Of a stretch of 64,000 bases of DNA, positions 56,318 to 64,000 are shown piece by piece. The stretch is from Macrococcoides psychrotolerans. Lineage in GTDB: Bacteria > Bacillota > Bacilli > Staphylococcales > Staphylococcaceae. How positions within the stretch are numbered: position 1 is the first letter of the stretch; each line of letters begins with the position of its first letter. The position numbers were made by a program, and so were the translations under genes. The notes beneath the pieces were generated by a model, which saw nothing but the letters and a program-made list of their open reading frames with translations, made no database searches and was not told the DNA's origin. Location: the NCBI RefSeq assembly GCF_038095555.1, contig NZ_CP124591.1:1974891-2038890 (forward strand). Direction: 5' to 3'.

Positions 56318-57071
56318 TACTAATTACCTCCTCAGCTAAGCTTTTATATGTCTTAGCTCCCATAGAACGCGCATCATATACATTAATCGGCTGTCCGTGA
56401 GAAGGGGCTTCAGATAAACGTACATTTCTTGGAATAATTGTTTCATATACTTTATCTTCGAAATGTGCTTTCACTTCTGCGATAACATCATTACCTAAAT
56501 TTGTACGTGCATCGTACATTGTAAGTAATACACCTTCAATTACAAGCGACTGATTAAGATGTCGTTGTACAAGCTTGATTGTATTCAGCAACTGACTCAA
56601 GCCTTCAAGTGCATAATACTCGCACTGTACAGGGATAATAATACCACTTGCTGCGGTAAAGGAATTGATTGTAAGTAGTCCGAGAGATGGTGGGCAATCA
56701 ATAATAATATAATCAAACTCCTCATTTAGCTCTTTAAAAGCATATTTAAGTCGAACTTCTCTACTCATAGCTGACACAAGTTCAATCTCTGCACCCGCCA
56801 GGGCGATATTTGCCGGAATAATATAAAGATTTTCCTGTGCTGTTTTCAACACACACTTATTAATATCGGTATCTTCTACAAGCATATCATAAACTGAATT
56901 CGTCACATTATTCTTATCAATCCCTACACCACTTGTTGCATTTCCTTGAGGATCTGTATCAATCAGTAGTACTTTCTTACCAAGTTCGCTAAGTGCCGCA
57001 CTTAAATTTACTGACGTAGTTGTCTTACCCACGCCACCTTTTTGATTGGCAATCGCCAAAATTTTTGTCAT
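56310..57071 (-). CDS. parA: Chromosome-partitioning ATPase ParA (Soj)
   Basis: The 253-residue deviant Walker ATPase has KILAIANQKGGVGKTTTSVN at residue 3, DTDPQGNATSG near 40 and DCPPSLGLLT near 123. With ParB it handles origin segregation and, as Soj, influences DnaA activity. Forms parA-parB-mscS. Confidence 0.96.
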   Translation of the reverse strand: MTKILAIANQKGGVGKTTTSVNLSAALSELGKKVLLIDTDPQGNATSGVGIDKNNVTNSVYDMLVEDTDINKCVLKTAQENLYIIPANIALAGAEIELVSAMSREVRLKYAFKELNEEFDYIIIDCPPSLGLLTINSFTAASGIIIPVQCEYYALEGLSQLLNTIKLVQRHLNQSLVIEGVLLTMYDARTNLGNDVIAEVKAHFEDKVYETIIPRNVRLSEAPSHGQPINVYDARSMGAKTYKSLAEEVISNG

Positions 57072-57177
57072 GAATACTCTCTCCTAATCGTCATTTCATA
57101 TAATATCGATTATATCAATTTTAGCTCTATATTGCACAAACAATAAAAGTGTAGACCATAAAGTCCTCAATAAAAAA

Positions 57178-57200
57178 TCCCTGCACTCTCTCTGCAGGGA
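57178..57200 (-). terminator. Terminator after noc
   Basis: The hairpin tccctgca / tgcaggga with a 7-nt loop is followed on the minus strand by TTTTTT and lies 9 bp after the noc stop. The 57072-57177 gap is the parA promoter region. Confidence 0.9.
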
Positions 57201-57208
57201 CAATGATT

Positions 57209-58048
57209 CTATTTATCTGTTTTAAATACTTTTATAGAAATTTCATAGAAGTTTTCATATTCTGTATCTTTTCGCTTTACTTTAACCCCACTTTTTTCTA
57301 CAGCCTTCAAACTTTCTCCAATTGTATTAAAAGCGAGCTTTATATCACGAGTAAAACCAATTCTCTTAGGTTTCACTTCTTCTCCAGCAAGCATACGTTT
57401 CACACGTTCTTCTGTCTGTTTTACATTTAAGTTCTGACTTTTTATAATATTCAACATCTGCGACTGACCCGCTTCATCTAAAGCAAGCAAGCTTCTGGCA
57501 TGTCTTTCTGTAATTTGATGCTTACTTAATGCGTCCAGTATCGGTTGAGATAACCTAAGTAATCTGAGCTTATTAGCAATAAATGACTGACTTTTTCCTA
57601 GGCTCGTTGCAAGATCATTCTGTGTAATTCCATCTAGATCCAGCAATTTTTTATAAGCTTCTGCTTCTTCTACAGCTGATAAATTTTCTCTTTGAATATT
57701 TTCAATTAATGCAATTGCAGCAGTTTCTTTATCATTCATCTGCTTAACAATGACTTCTGTTTCAGCTGTATTATTCATCTTAAGTGCTCTGAAACGTCTT
57801 TCTCCAGCAATAATCTCATACATTTCTTCTTCGATTGGACGAACGACGATAGGTTGAAGTAATCCATATGAACGAATAGATTCAGCCAACTCTTTAATTT
57901 TTTCTTCATCAAAGATTTGTCGTGGTTGATAACGATTCGGTACGATGCGTTCGACAGAAACTTTTACAACATTACCATTTTGGCGCGCTACTTCTACATC
58001 TTCTTCCTTTTCTTTCAGCCCAAATAATTTTGAAAAAGGTTTTTTCAT
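57209..58048 (-). CDS. noc: Nucleoid occlusion protein Noc
   Basis: The 279-residue ParB paralogue starts with the membrane-binding amphipathic N-terminus MKKPFSKLFGLKEKEEDVEV, followed by VPNRYQPRQIFDEEKIKELA, IAGERRFRALKM and the HTH LDGITQNDLATSLGKSQSFIANK. Noc binds its own sites, tethers DNA to the membrane and blocks division over the nucleoid. The N-terminal helix and the location between parA and rsmG separate it from ParB. Confidence 0.94.
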   Translation of the reverse strand: MKKPFSKLFGLKEKEEDVEVARQNGNVVKVSVERIVPNRYQPRQIFDEEKIKELAESIRSYGLLQPIVVRPIEEEMYEIIAGERRFRALKMNNTAETEVIVKQMNDKETAAIALIENIQRENLSAVEEAEAYKKLLDLDGITQNDLATSLGKSQSFIANKLRLLRLSQPILDALSKHQITERHARSLLALDEAGQSQMLNIIKSQNLNVKQTEERVKRMLAGEEVKPKRIGFTRDIKLAFNTIGESLKAVEKSGVKVKRKDTEYENFYEISIKVFKTDK

Positions 58049-58077
58049 AACAATCGACTCACTTTCAATTCAAATAC

Positions 58078-58794
58078 TTATTTTAGTAATGGTTCCTTGT
58101 TTGGTGTCCCTGGTTTACGCGGATACTTCTTAGGGGTTTGTCTTTTTTTCTCAATATCTAATATATAACGCATACTATCTTCTTCAGGTAGCGTCAATCG
58201 GTGATTTTCAACCACCGCTCCACCTAATATAGATATCGCAAACAATCCTTCTTCAACCTCTATTTCTCCTTGTGCACCTTTAAGCGCAATAAAATGACCA
58301 CCTTTTTTCACAAGTGGTAAACAGAGTTCACTTAATACAGATAATCTCGCAACCGCTCTTGCTGTAACTACATCAAAGTGTTCTCTGTACTCGCCTTTAC
58401 CAAATGTTTCTGCTCGATCATGTACAAAATGGCAGTTTGTCAAATTAAGTTCTGTGCTTAAATGATTAAGGAAGTTGATTCTTTTATTTAGGGAATCAAC
58501 GATTGTAAGTTCTAAATGTGGATATAATATCTTTAATGGGATACTAGGAAATCCTGCACCAGCACCAACATCACAAATAGATTTTACTTTATTGAAATCA
58601 AAATAGAAACTCGGTGTAATAGAATCAAAGAAATGTTTCAAATATACCTCTTCTTTTTCTGTTACAGCTGTTAAATTAATTTTCTCATTCCACTCTACTA
58701 AAGTTTCATAGTAAATTGCAAATTGTTTTTGTTGTTCATCTGTGAGTTCGAAGCCTTTTTCTTTTAAATGTTGTAAAAATTTCATCTCATTCAT
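58078..58794 (-). CDS. rsmG: 16S rRNA (G527-N7) methyltransferase RsmG
   Basis: The 238-residue protein has the SAM motif ICDVGAGAGFPSIPLKILYP near residue 69 and VTARAVARLSVLSELCLPLV near 140. It methylates G527 in the 530 loop of 16S rRNA; loss gives low-level streptomycin resistance in known hosts. It follows mnmG immediately. Confidence 0.96.
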   Translation of the reverse strand: MNEMKFLQHLKEKGFELTDEQQKQFAIYYETLVEWNEKINLTAVTEKEEVYLKHFFDSITPSFYFDFNKVKSICDVGAGAGFPSIPLKILYPHLELTIVDSLNKRINFLNHLSTELNLTNCHFVHDRAETFGKGEYREHFDVVTARAVARLSVLSELCLPLVKKGGHFIALKGAQGEIEVEEGLFAISILGGAVVENHRLTLPEEDSMRYILDIEKKRQTPKKYPRKPGTPNKEPLLK

Positions 58795-60669
58795 CTAATT
58801 CACCCTTTTTATTTTCCCTTGTTCAATATAAATTAATAAAATTGAGATATCTGCTGGATTTACGCCAGAAATACGTGATGCCTGTGCAATACTTAATGGT
58901 TTCACTTCCTTTAACTTTTCACGTGCTTCAGTTGCCAGACTGTGAATATCATCATAATCAATATTCTCAGGAATTTTTTTATTTTCCATACGTTTTACTT
59001 TTTCTACTTGCTGTAATGATTTTTGAATATATCCTTCATACTTCGTCTGAATTTCTACTTGTTCTTGTACAGATTCATCAATCATTCCTTGTTCTTCGAT
59101 TAAAGCAACGACTGAAGCATAATCCATTTCAGGTCTTCTTAATAAATCAATCGCAAGTATGCCATCTTTTAATGGTGTTCCTCCACGCGATTCAATCATA
59201 CTTTGAGTTTTTTCATTCGGCTTAATTCTGATTTGAGATAAACGATTTATTTCCTCGGAAATAGCAGCTTTTTTATTATTGAATCTATTATATCGAAGCT
59301 CATCAATAAGTCCTGCGTTATAGCCTATTTCTGTAAGTCTTAAATCTGCATTGTCATGACGCAGTAATAGACGATGCTCGGCGCGACTTGTCAGTAAACG
59401 ATAAGGTTCATTCGTCCCTTTTGTTACAAGATCATCTATGAGTACACCAATATATGCTTCATGACGACCTAATATTAATTCATCATGTCCTAGAACCTTC
59501 GCTGCAGCATTAATACCTGCCATAAGTCCTTGTCCTGCCGCCTCTTCATAACCACTTGTCCCATTTATCTGACCTGCAGTATAAAGTCCTTCAATTTTCT
59601 TCGTCTCTAGTGTCGGCCAAAGTTGCGTTGGTACAATTGCATCATACTCAATAGCGTATCCTGCACGCATCATGTCTGCTTTTTCTAAACCAGGTATCGT
59701 TTTTAACATTTGCAATTGCACATGCTCTGGCAAACTTGTAGAAAGTCCCTGCACATATACTTCTTTAGTATGTCTTCCTTCTGGTTCTAAGAAGATTTGA
59801 TGTCTTGGTTTGTCATTAAATCTGACAAACTTATCTTCAATTGAAGGACAATATCTTGGTCCTGTTCCTTTAATCATACCCGAGTACATTGCTGATAGAT
59901 GCAGATTATCATCGATAACTTGATGTGTTTCGCCGTTTGTATAGGTTAGCCAGCATGGTAATTGATCCATGATAAACTCTGTTGTTTCGTAACTAAATGC
60001 ACGTGGCAGATCATCACCTGGTTGAATTTCAGTTTTGCTATAGTCAATAGAATCACTGTTTACACGTGGTGGTGTACCTGTTTTGAATCTAACGATATCA
60101 AACCCAATCTCGCGAAGATGGTCAGCTAACTTTATAGAAGGCATCTGATGGTTGGGACCTGAAGAATATTTAATATTTCCAAGAATGATTTCTCCACGTA
60201 AAAATGTTCCTGTCGTTAAGACGACAGCATCCGCTAAATACGTAGTCCCTATAACTGTTTCCACACCAAGTACTTTTCCATCCTCAATAATTAAACGCTC
60301 CACCATGCCTTGCATAATGTCCAGGTTGTCTTGAGCTTCTATAACAGATTTCATTTCTTGCTGATACAAAACTTTATCTGCTTGAGCACGTAACGCACGA
60401 ACTGCTGGACCTTTCCCAGTATTGAGCATACGCATTTGAATATGCGTCTTATCGATTGTTTTAGCCATCTGTCCGCCTAAAGCATCAATTTCACGTACAA
60501 CGATACCTTTCGCCGGTCCACCAACTGATGGATTACAAGGCATAAACGCGACAGAATCCAGATTTATTGTCAGCATCAGTGTTTTTGCACCTTTTCTCGC
60601 ACTTGCAAGTCCTGCTTCTACACCTGCATGTCCAGCACCAACAACAATTACATCATATTTTTGTTCCAA
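58795..60669 (-). CDS. mnmG: tRNA uridine-34 modification enzyme MnmG (GidA)
   Basis: The 624-residue flavoprotein has the FAD dinucleotide motif VIVVGAGHAGVEAGLASARK near residue 10, MPCNPSVGGPAKGIVVREID near 44 and GQINGTSGYEEAAGQGLMAG near 368. With MnmE it installs cmnm5 groups at tRNA wobble uridine. The start is TTG at 60669 after GGAGG; the residues from there match the family. A Noc-site-like palindrome lies in the gene at 59248-59263. Confidence 0.97.
   Translation of the reverse strand: MEQKYDVIVVGAGHAGVEAGLASARKGAKTLMLTINLDSVAFMPCNPSVGGPAKGIVVREIDALGGQMAKTIDKTHIQMRMLNTGKGPAVRALRAQADKVLYQQEMKSVIEAQDNLDIMQGMVERLIIEDGKVLGVETVIGTTYLADAVVLTTGTFLRGEIILGNIKYSSGPNHQMPSIKLADHLREIGFDIVRFKTGTPPRVNSDSIDYSKTEIQPGDDLPRAFSYETTEFIMDQLPCWLTYTNGETHQVIDDNLHLSAMYSGMIKGTGPRYCPSIEDKFVRFNDKPRHQIFLEPEGRHTKEVYVQGLSTSLPEHVQLQMLKTIPGLEKADMMRAGYAIEYDAIVPTQLWPTLETKKIEGLYTAGQINGTSGYEEAAGQGLMAGINAAAKVLGHDELILGRHEAYIGVLIDDLVTKGTNEPYRLLTSRAEHRLLLRHDNADLRLTEIGYNAGLIDELRYNRFNNKKAAISEEINRLSQIRIKPNEKTQSMIESRGGTPLKDGILAIDLLRRPEMDYASVVALIEEQGMIDESVQEQVEIQTKYEGYIQKSLQQVEKVKRMENKKIPENIDYDDIHSLATEAREKLKEVKPLSIAQASRISGVNPADISILLIYIEQGKIKRVN
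59248..59263. promoter_or_regulatory. Candidate Noc-binding site inside mnmG
   Basis: TATTTCCTCGGAAATA matches the Noc-binding consensus TATTTCCCGGGAAATA at 14 of 16 positions with both arms intact and only the two central bases changed. It lies 1.2 kb from noc. Confidence 0.5.
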
Positions 60670-60681
60670 AATTTTTCCTCC

Positions 60682-62061
60682 TTATTTTCCGAGACAGAAC
60701 TGGCTAAAGAGTTGATCAATAAGCCCATCGTCGACAGACTCACCAATAACCTCACCGAGTAATTCCCATGTTTTTATCAGGTCGATTTGAATCATATCAA
60801 TTGGCACACCTAATTCTGCTGCAGATATCGCATCACCAATCGAAGTTTTTGCACTTTTAAGTAGACTGATATGTCTTGCATTTGATACATATGTCATATC
60901 TTGATTTGACACTTCTCCAGCAAAGAATAATGTACGAATCTGTTCTTCGAGTTCTTCAATTCCTTGTTGTGATAGCATTGAAGTCTTAACTATTGGTGCA
61001 TTCCCTACCATCGTTTTAACTTCTTCTAAATCTAATTTATTTTCTAAATCGGTCTTATTAATAATCACGATTACATCTTCATTTTTTATTATTTCTGCTA
61101 ACTTATAATCTTCTTCTGTTAAAATTTCATTATTATTTAATACGTACAATATTAAATCTGCTTTCTTAAGCGCTTCTCTACTTCGTTCTACACCGATTTT
61201 TTCAACGATATCCTCTGTTTCACGGATACCCGCCGTGTCTACAAGTCTTAGTGGCACGCCACGCACGTTCACATACTCTTCCAGCACGTCACGAGTCGTT
61301 CCTGCAATTTCTGTAACGATAGCTTTATTATCTTGAATTAAGTTGTTCAGCATCGAACTTTTTCCGACATTCGGTTTACCAACAATTACTGTAGATAATC
61401 CTTCTCTTAAAATTTTACCTTGATTAGCTGTTTGTAAAAGATTCGTAATACTTCCTTCAATCTTACGCGCTTCTTCCATTAAAAATGTATTGGTAGCTTC
61501 TTCAACATCATCATATTCAGGATAGTCAATATTCACTTCTACTTGAGCTAATATTTCAAGGATAGATTGTCTTAAACCTTTAATCAGCACACTTAAACGT
61601 CCTTCAATCTGCTGCATTGCAACACGACTTGCTCGATCTGTTTTAGAACGAATAAAATCCATCGTGGCTTCGGCTTGAGATAAATCAATTCTTCCGTTTA
61701 AGAAAGCACGTTTTGTAAATTCACCTGGTTCAGCAAGTTTTGCTCCATTCGTAAGTGCGAGTTCAAGCACACGATTAACCGTCATAATTCCGCCATGACA
61801 ATTAATTTCCACGATATCCTCACGCGTATATGTTCTTGGCGCTCGCATCACTGCGACCATCACTTCTTCAACAACTTCTTTCGACGCTGGGTCTATAATG
61901 TGCCCGTAATTAATCGTATGTGATGCAACGTCATTTAATTGATACTTGCCTTTATATAATTTATCCGCAATCGATACGGCATCACTACCTGATAGGCGGA
62001 CAATCGCAATCGCACCTTCACCCATGGGTGTTGAAATACTTGCAATAGTATCCAATTCCAT
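60682..62061 (-). CDS. mnmE: tRNA modification GTPase MnmE (TrmE)
   Basis: The 459-residue protein starts MELDTIASISTPMGEGAIAI (folate-binding N-domain), then a helical domain split by the G domain: GKPNVGKSSMLNNLI near residue 227, DTAGIRETEDIVEK near 270 and NKTDLE for G4; it ends with the catalytic C-x-G-K (FCLGK). The ATG at 62061 follows AAAGGAGGG, so the extended reading to 62127 is dropped. Confidence 0.97.
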   Translation of the reverse strand: MELDTIASISTPMGEGAIAIVRLSGSDAVSIADKLYKGKYQLNDVASHTINYGHIIDPASKEVVEEVMVAVMRAPRTYTREDIVEINCHGGIMTVNRVLELALTNGAKLAEPGEFTKRAFLNGRIDLSQAEATMDFIRSKTDRASRVAMQQIEGRLSVLIKGLRQSILEILAQVEVNIDYPEYDDVEEATNTFLMEEARKIEGSITNLLQTANQGKILREGLSTVIVGKPNVGKSSMLNNLIQDNKAIVTEIAGTTRDVLEEYVNVRGVPLRLVDTAGIRETEDIVEKIGVERSREALKKADLILYVLNNNEILTEEDYKLAEIIKNEDVIVIINKTDLENKLDLEEVKTMVGNAPIVKTSMLSQQGIEELEEQIRTLFFAGEVSNQDMTYVSNARHISLLKSAKTSIGDAISAAELGVPIDMIQIDLIKTWELLGEVIGESVDDGLIDQLFSQFCLGK

Positions 62062-62137
62062 AAAATTCCCTCCTTTGATTCTTTTAAATTTTAAGCTTAA
62101 TCTTACGAATAATAAATCACTTTGCATCGCATAAACA

Positions 62138-62173
62138 GATTAACTCTAAAAACAATCGTTTTTAGAGTTAATC
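62138..62173 (-). other. Perfect hairpin between jag and mnmE
   Basis: A 16-bp perfect inverted repeat (gattaactctaaaaac / gtttttagagttaatc, 4-nt loop) lies just after the jag stop. On the minus strand it has no T-run, so it may be a partial terminator, a processing stem or 3'-end stabiliser. Confidence 0.6.
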
Positions 62174-62182
62174 AAGTAAATA

Positions 62183-62926
62183 TTATCTTGAACGAATGAC
62201 AAGGTAACGATGAGGCTCTCTACCTTCTGAATATGTTTCAATGTTCTCTATCTTTCCAAGGATTTGGTGCATAATTTTACGCTCATAGTTCGGCATTGGT
62301 TCAAATTTAATTGGCTCACCAGTCGCTATGGCTTTTTTTGACATATTTAAAGCTAGATTCTGCAACGTTTCTCTTCGCTTTTCTCGATAATTTTCGATAT
62401 CTAACGTAATTGTGACGAATCCCTTTTCAAGATGATTGAAATAGTTTTGTGCAAGGACTTGCAAGCTATTCAGAACTTGACCACGTCTACCAATTATTCG
62501 AGATGCTTCTGCTGATGAAATATTCATAATAACTTCATCCTTATTCTTATAGATAATTTCCATAGAAGCTTCATATCCCATAGCAGCAATAACTTGCAAT
62601 ACATACTCTTTAACCGATTCCAGAGATTGTTGATTTCTATTTGACTTTATCTCAATATTCTTTTCAGGCATTGTAACTTTAGGCGTGTCATCTATATTCT
62701 TATCTGAAGATTGCTCTTTGATAGGTATACTCGTTTTTTCGCGTTTTACTTCCGGATCAATTATAATGAGCTTAACCTCTGCATTTTGTTTACCAATCCC
62801 GAATATCCCTTTCTTTCCAGGATTCAATACTTCAATCTTCACCTGACTTTCAGAAACATTCATGATATCTAATCCTTTTTTAATTGCATCTTCTACAGTA
62901 ACATCAATAAAGGTTTGTTCTAACAA
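62183..62926 (-). CDS. jag: RNA-binding protein Jag/KhpB
   Basis: The 247-residue protein has the Jag-N domain (FIDVTVEDAIKKGLDIMNVS), a charged linker (about 75-110), a KH domain (MNISSAEASRIIGRRGQVLNS) and R3H (YREKRRETLQNLALNMSKKA). With KhpA it binds mRNAs and affects cell division in related bacteria. The start is TTG at 62926 after GGAGGAAA; this removes overlap with rnpA. No yidC lies between it and rnpA, as in staphylococci. Confidence 0.9.
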   Translation of the reverse strand: MLEQTFIDVTVEDAIKKGLDIMNVSESQVKIEVLNPGKKGIFGIGKQNAEVKLIIIDPEVKREKTSIPIKEQSSDKNIDDTPKVTMPEKNIEIKSNRNQQSLESVKEYVLQVIAAMGYEASMEIIYKNKDEVIMNISSAEASRIIGRRGQVLNSLQVLAQNYFNHLEKGFVTITLDIENYREKRRETLQNLALNMSKKAIATGEPIKFEPMPNYERKIMHQILGKIENIETYSEGREPHRYLVIRSR

Positions 62927-62942
62927 TAGATTTCCTCCGTCT

Positions 62943-63290
62943 TTAAGTGATTCTTTTGTTAAAACCTTTGGCAATCTTCATTACGTGTTCCAAACTTTTA
63001 TTGATCTCATTCGTTGTCATTTCTTTAGAAGGTTGCCTGGCGATTACAATAAAATCATCTTTAATAATATCTTCTTTATGTTTCGTAAAACTTTCTCTTA
63101 TCGCACGCTTTATTCTATTTCGAGTGACAGCATTACCAATTTTCTTAGAAACTGAAATACCGAGTCTGAAATGCTCATTTTCACTATTTTTCTGACGATA
63201 TATAATAAACTGGCGATTCGCTACAGACTTACCATTTTTATAGATTTTCTGAAAATCTTCATTCTTCTTAATACGATACGCTTTCTCCAT
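62943..63290 (-). CDS. rnpA: Ribonuclease P protein component
   Basis: The 115-residue basic protein has MEKAYRIKKNEDFQKIYKNG and the signature LGISVSKKIGNAVTRNRIKR AIRES (the RNR motif) near residue 50. It assists the RNase P RNA in maturing tRNA 5' ends. The ATG at 63290 is the family start. Directly downstream of rpmH. Confidence 0.95.
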   Translation of the reverse strand: MEKAYRIKKNEDFQKIYKNGKSVANRQFIIYRQKNSENEHFRLGISVSKKIGNAVTRNRIKRAIRESFTKHKEDIIKDDFIVIARQPSKEMTTNEINKSLEHVMKIAKGFNKRIT

Positions 63291-63364
63291 TTTATACACC
63301 ATCTCATCATCATTACATATTCTTATTTATTATACTAAAATTTATATCCTATTTAAACAAAAAA

Positions 63365-63390
63365 AAGACCACTGAATGTTCAGTGATCTT
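63365..63390 (-). terminator. Terminator/attenuator after rpmH
   Basis: The hairpin aagaccactgaa / ttcagtgatctt with a TG loop overlaps the rpmH stop and is followed on the minus strand by a long T-run. It probably limits read-through so that far more L34 than RnpA is made. Confidence 0.85.
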
Positions 63391-63526
63391 ATGCTGATAA
63401 TACTTTTCTGCCTTTACGACGACGACGCGCTAATACGTTACGTCCGTTTTTCGTGCTCATACGTGCACGGAATCCATGAACCTTACTATGTTTACGTTTA
63501 TTTGGTTGATAAGTACGTTTTACCAC
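63389..63526 (-). CDS. rpmH: 50S ribosomal protein L34
   Basis: The 45-residue protein reads MVKRTYQPNKRKHSKVHGFR then ARMSTKNGRNVLARRRRKGR and KVLSA, a complete L34. The start is GTG at 63526 with GGAGGTG upstream. It marks the left flank of oriC. Confidence 0.97.
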   Translation of the reverse strand: MVKRTYQPNKRKHSKVHGFRARMSTKNGRNVLARRRRKGRKVLSA

Positions 63527-63654
63527 TTAAAAACACCTCCATTAAATGAAATTTCATCTATCGATTCTTATTAGAATTTCGCCTAGTGATTTATAGTAAC
63601 TATTGGAGTATACCAAATTTCTATATGTTAAGCAACTTTTAATTTTTATTATGC

Positions 63655-63965
63655 TTATCCACTTATCCACATATATTTTTAATGGTTTTGTGGATAACTA
63701 ACAGCCTATTTTTAGCCTTTTAAAGTTATCCACTGGTTTTTCCTAAATTCCACAGCTCATTTTTATAACGTGTGTGATTAAGTATAATTTTGTGGATAAC
63801 CATTTAAACATATTGATATTATTACTTTTTTTTGATAAGATTTGATTATATTTTCTGTGGATAAAGTTGTTCCTGATTAATTATCCACAATTTGTGTGTA
63901 ACTTGTGGATAATTAATTTTGAACTTGTTATTAATATTATACACAATTAGATATTATGTGTATAA
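63655..63965. other. oriC region: DnaA-box cluster upstream of dnaA
   Basis: Perfect DnaA boxes (TTATCCACA or complement) lie at 63663-63671, 63689-63697, 63791-63799, 63856-63864, 63881-63889 and 63904-63912; one-mismatch boxes at 63655-63663, 63726-63734, 63937-63945 and 63957-63965. The last two flank the likely dnaA promoter. AGAAAGAGG at 63985-63993 is a ribosome site, so dnaA should start at or just after 64001 on the + strand. The unwinding element is expected beyond dnaA, outside the window. 63527-63654 holds the rpmH promoter region. Confidence 0.92.
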
Positions 63966-64000
63966 CTAAAAAAGAATTTTGATTAGAAAGAGGATATATT

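Overview
The window is chromosomal DNA from a low-GC Gram-positive bacterium of the family Staphylococcaceae. Protein sequences (GuaA, PstA, SSB, YabA, DnaX) and gene order match staphylococci closely. The oriC-side layout is unusually compact: dnaA/rpmH, mnmE/mnmG, noc, parAB, metFE, rpsF-ssb-rpsR, xpt-guaA, tre, dnaX-recR, rrn, tmk and metG all lie within 64 kb, whereas in Staphylococcus aureus several hundred kb separate dnaA from guaA. That makes Macrococcus the most likely genus. This is an inference; no species marker was tested.

Layout. The replication origin is at the right end: a cluster of DnaA boxes at about 63.66-63.97 kb, with dnaA expected to start just past the last base on the + strand. 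Nearly all host genes lie on the minus strand and so run away from the origin on the leading strand. From left to right: (1) 0-12 kb, ispE (partial), veg, rsmA, rnmV, tatD, metG, abrB (+), rsmI, a GIY-YIG gene, a methyltransferase, yabA, ricT, holB, pstA, tmk and a PLP decarboxylase; (2) 12.1-17.3 kb, one complete rRNA operon; (3) 17.4-26.8 kb, a patatin-like gene, recR-ybaB-dnaX, SRP RNA, the trehalose operon, tRNA-Ser and small genes; (4) 26.83-39.59 kb, an integrated mobile island; (5) 39.6-64 kb, the guaA-guaB-pbuX-xpt operon under a guanine riboswitch, a sigma-B stress gene, rpsF-ssb-rpsR, a T-box-controlled metF-metE operon, ychF, mscS, parAB, noc, rsmG-mnmG-mnmE-jag-rnpA-rpmH and oriC.

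The island is the accessory part. It is about 12.7 kb, bounded by a 16-bp direct repeat whose right copy is the last codons of guaA, the attachment gene used by some staphylococcal pathogenicity islands. It has a tyrosine integrase with an arm-binding domain, divergent CI/Cro-like regulators, an excisionase-like HTH protein, an SPP1-style replication cassette (initiator, G39P-like loader, DnaB-like helicase), a possible small-terminase-like protein and no capsid or tail genes. This is the architecture of a phage-inducible chromosomal island (PICI). Both ends carry probable anti-phage cargo: at the left an HTH / ImmA-IrrE metallopeptidase / PIN-nuclease operon behind two perfect operator palindromes, and at the right a 1,179-residue single-chain type IIG restriction-modification enzyme. 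The island also brings its own hairpin to end guaA transcription, while guaA's probable original terminator is stranded beyond the far att site.

Other points of interest are a metICFE-type operon that keeps its T-box but has no metI or metC, replaced by a 7-codon mini-ORF; a textbook sigma-B promoter; candidate parS and Noc-binding sites; and frequent TTG starts.
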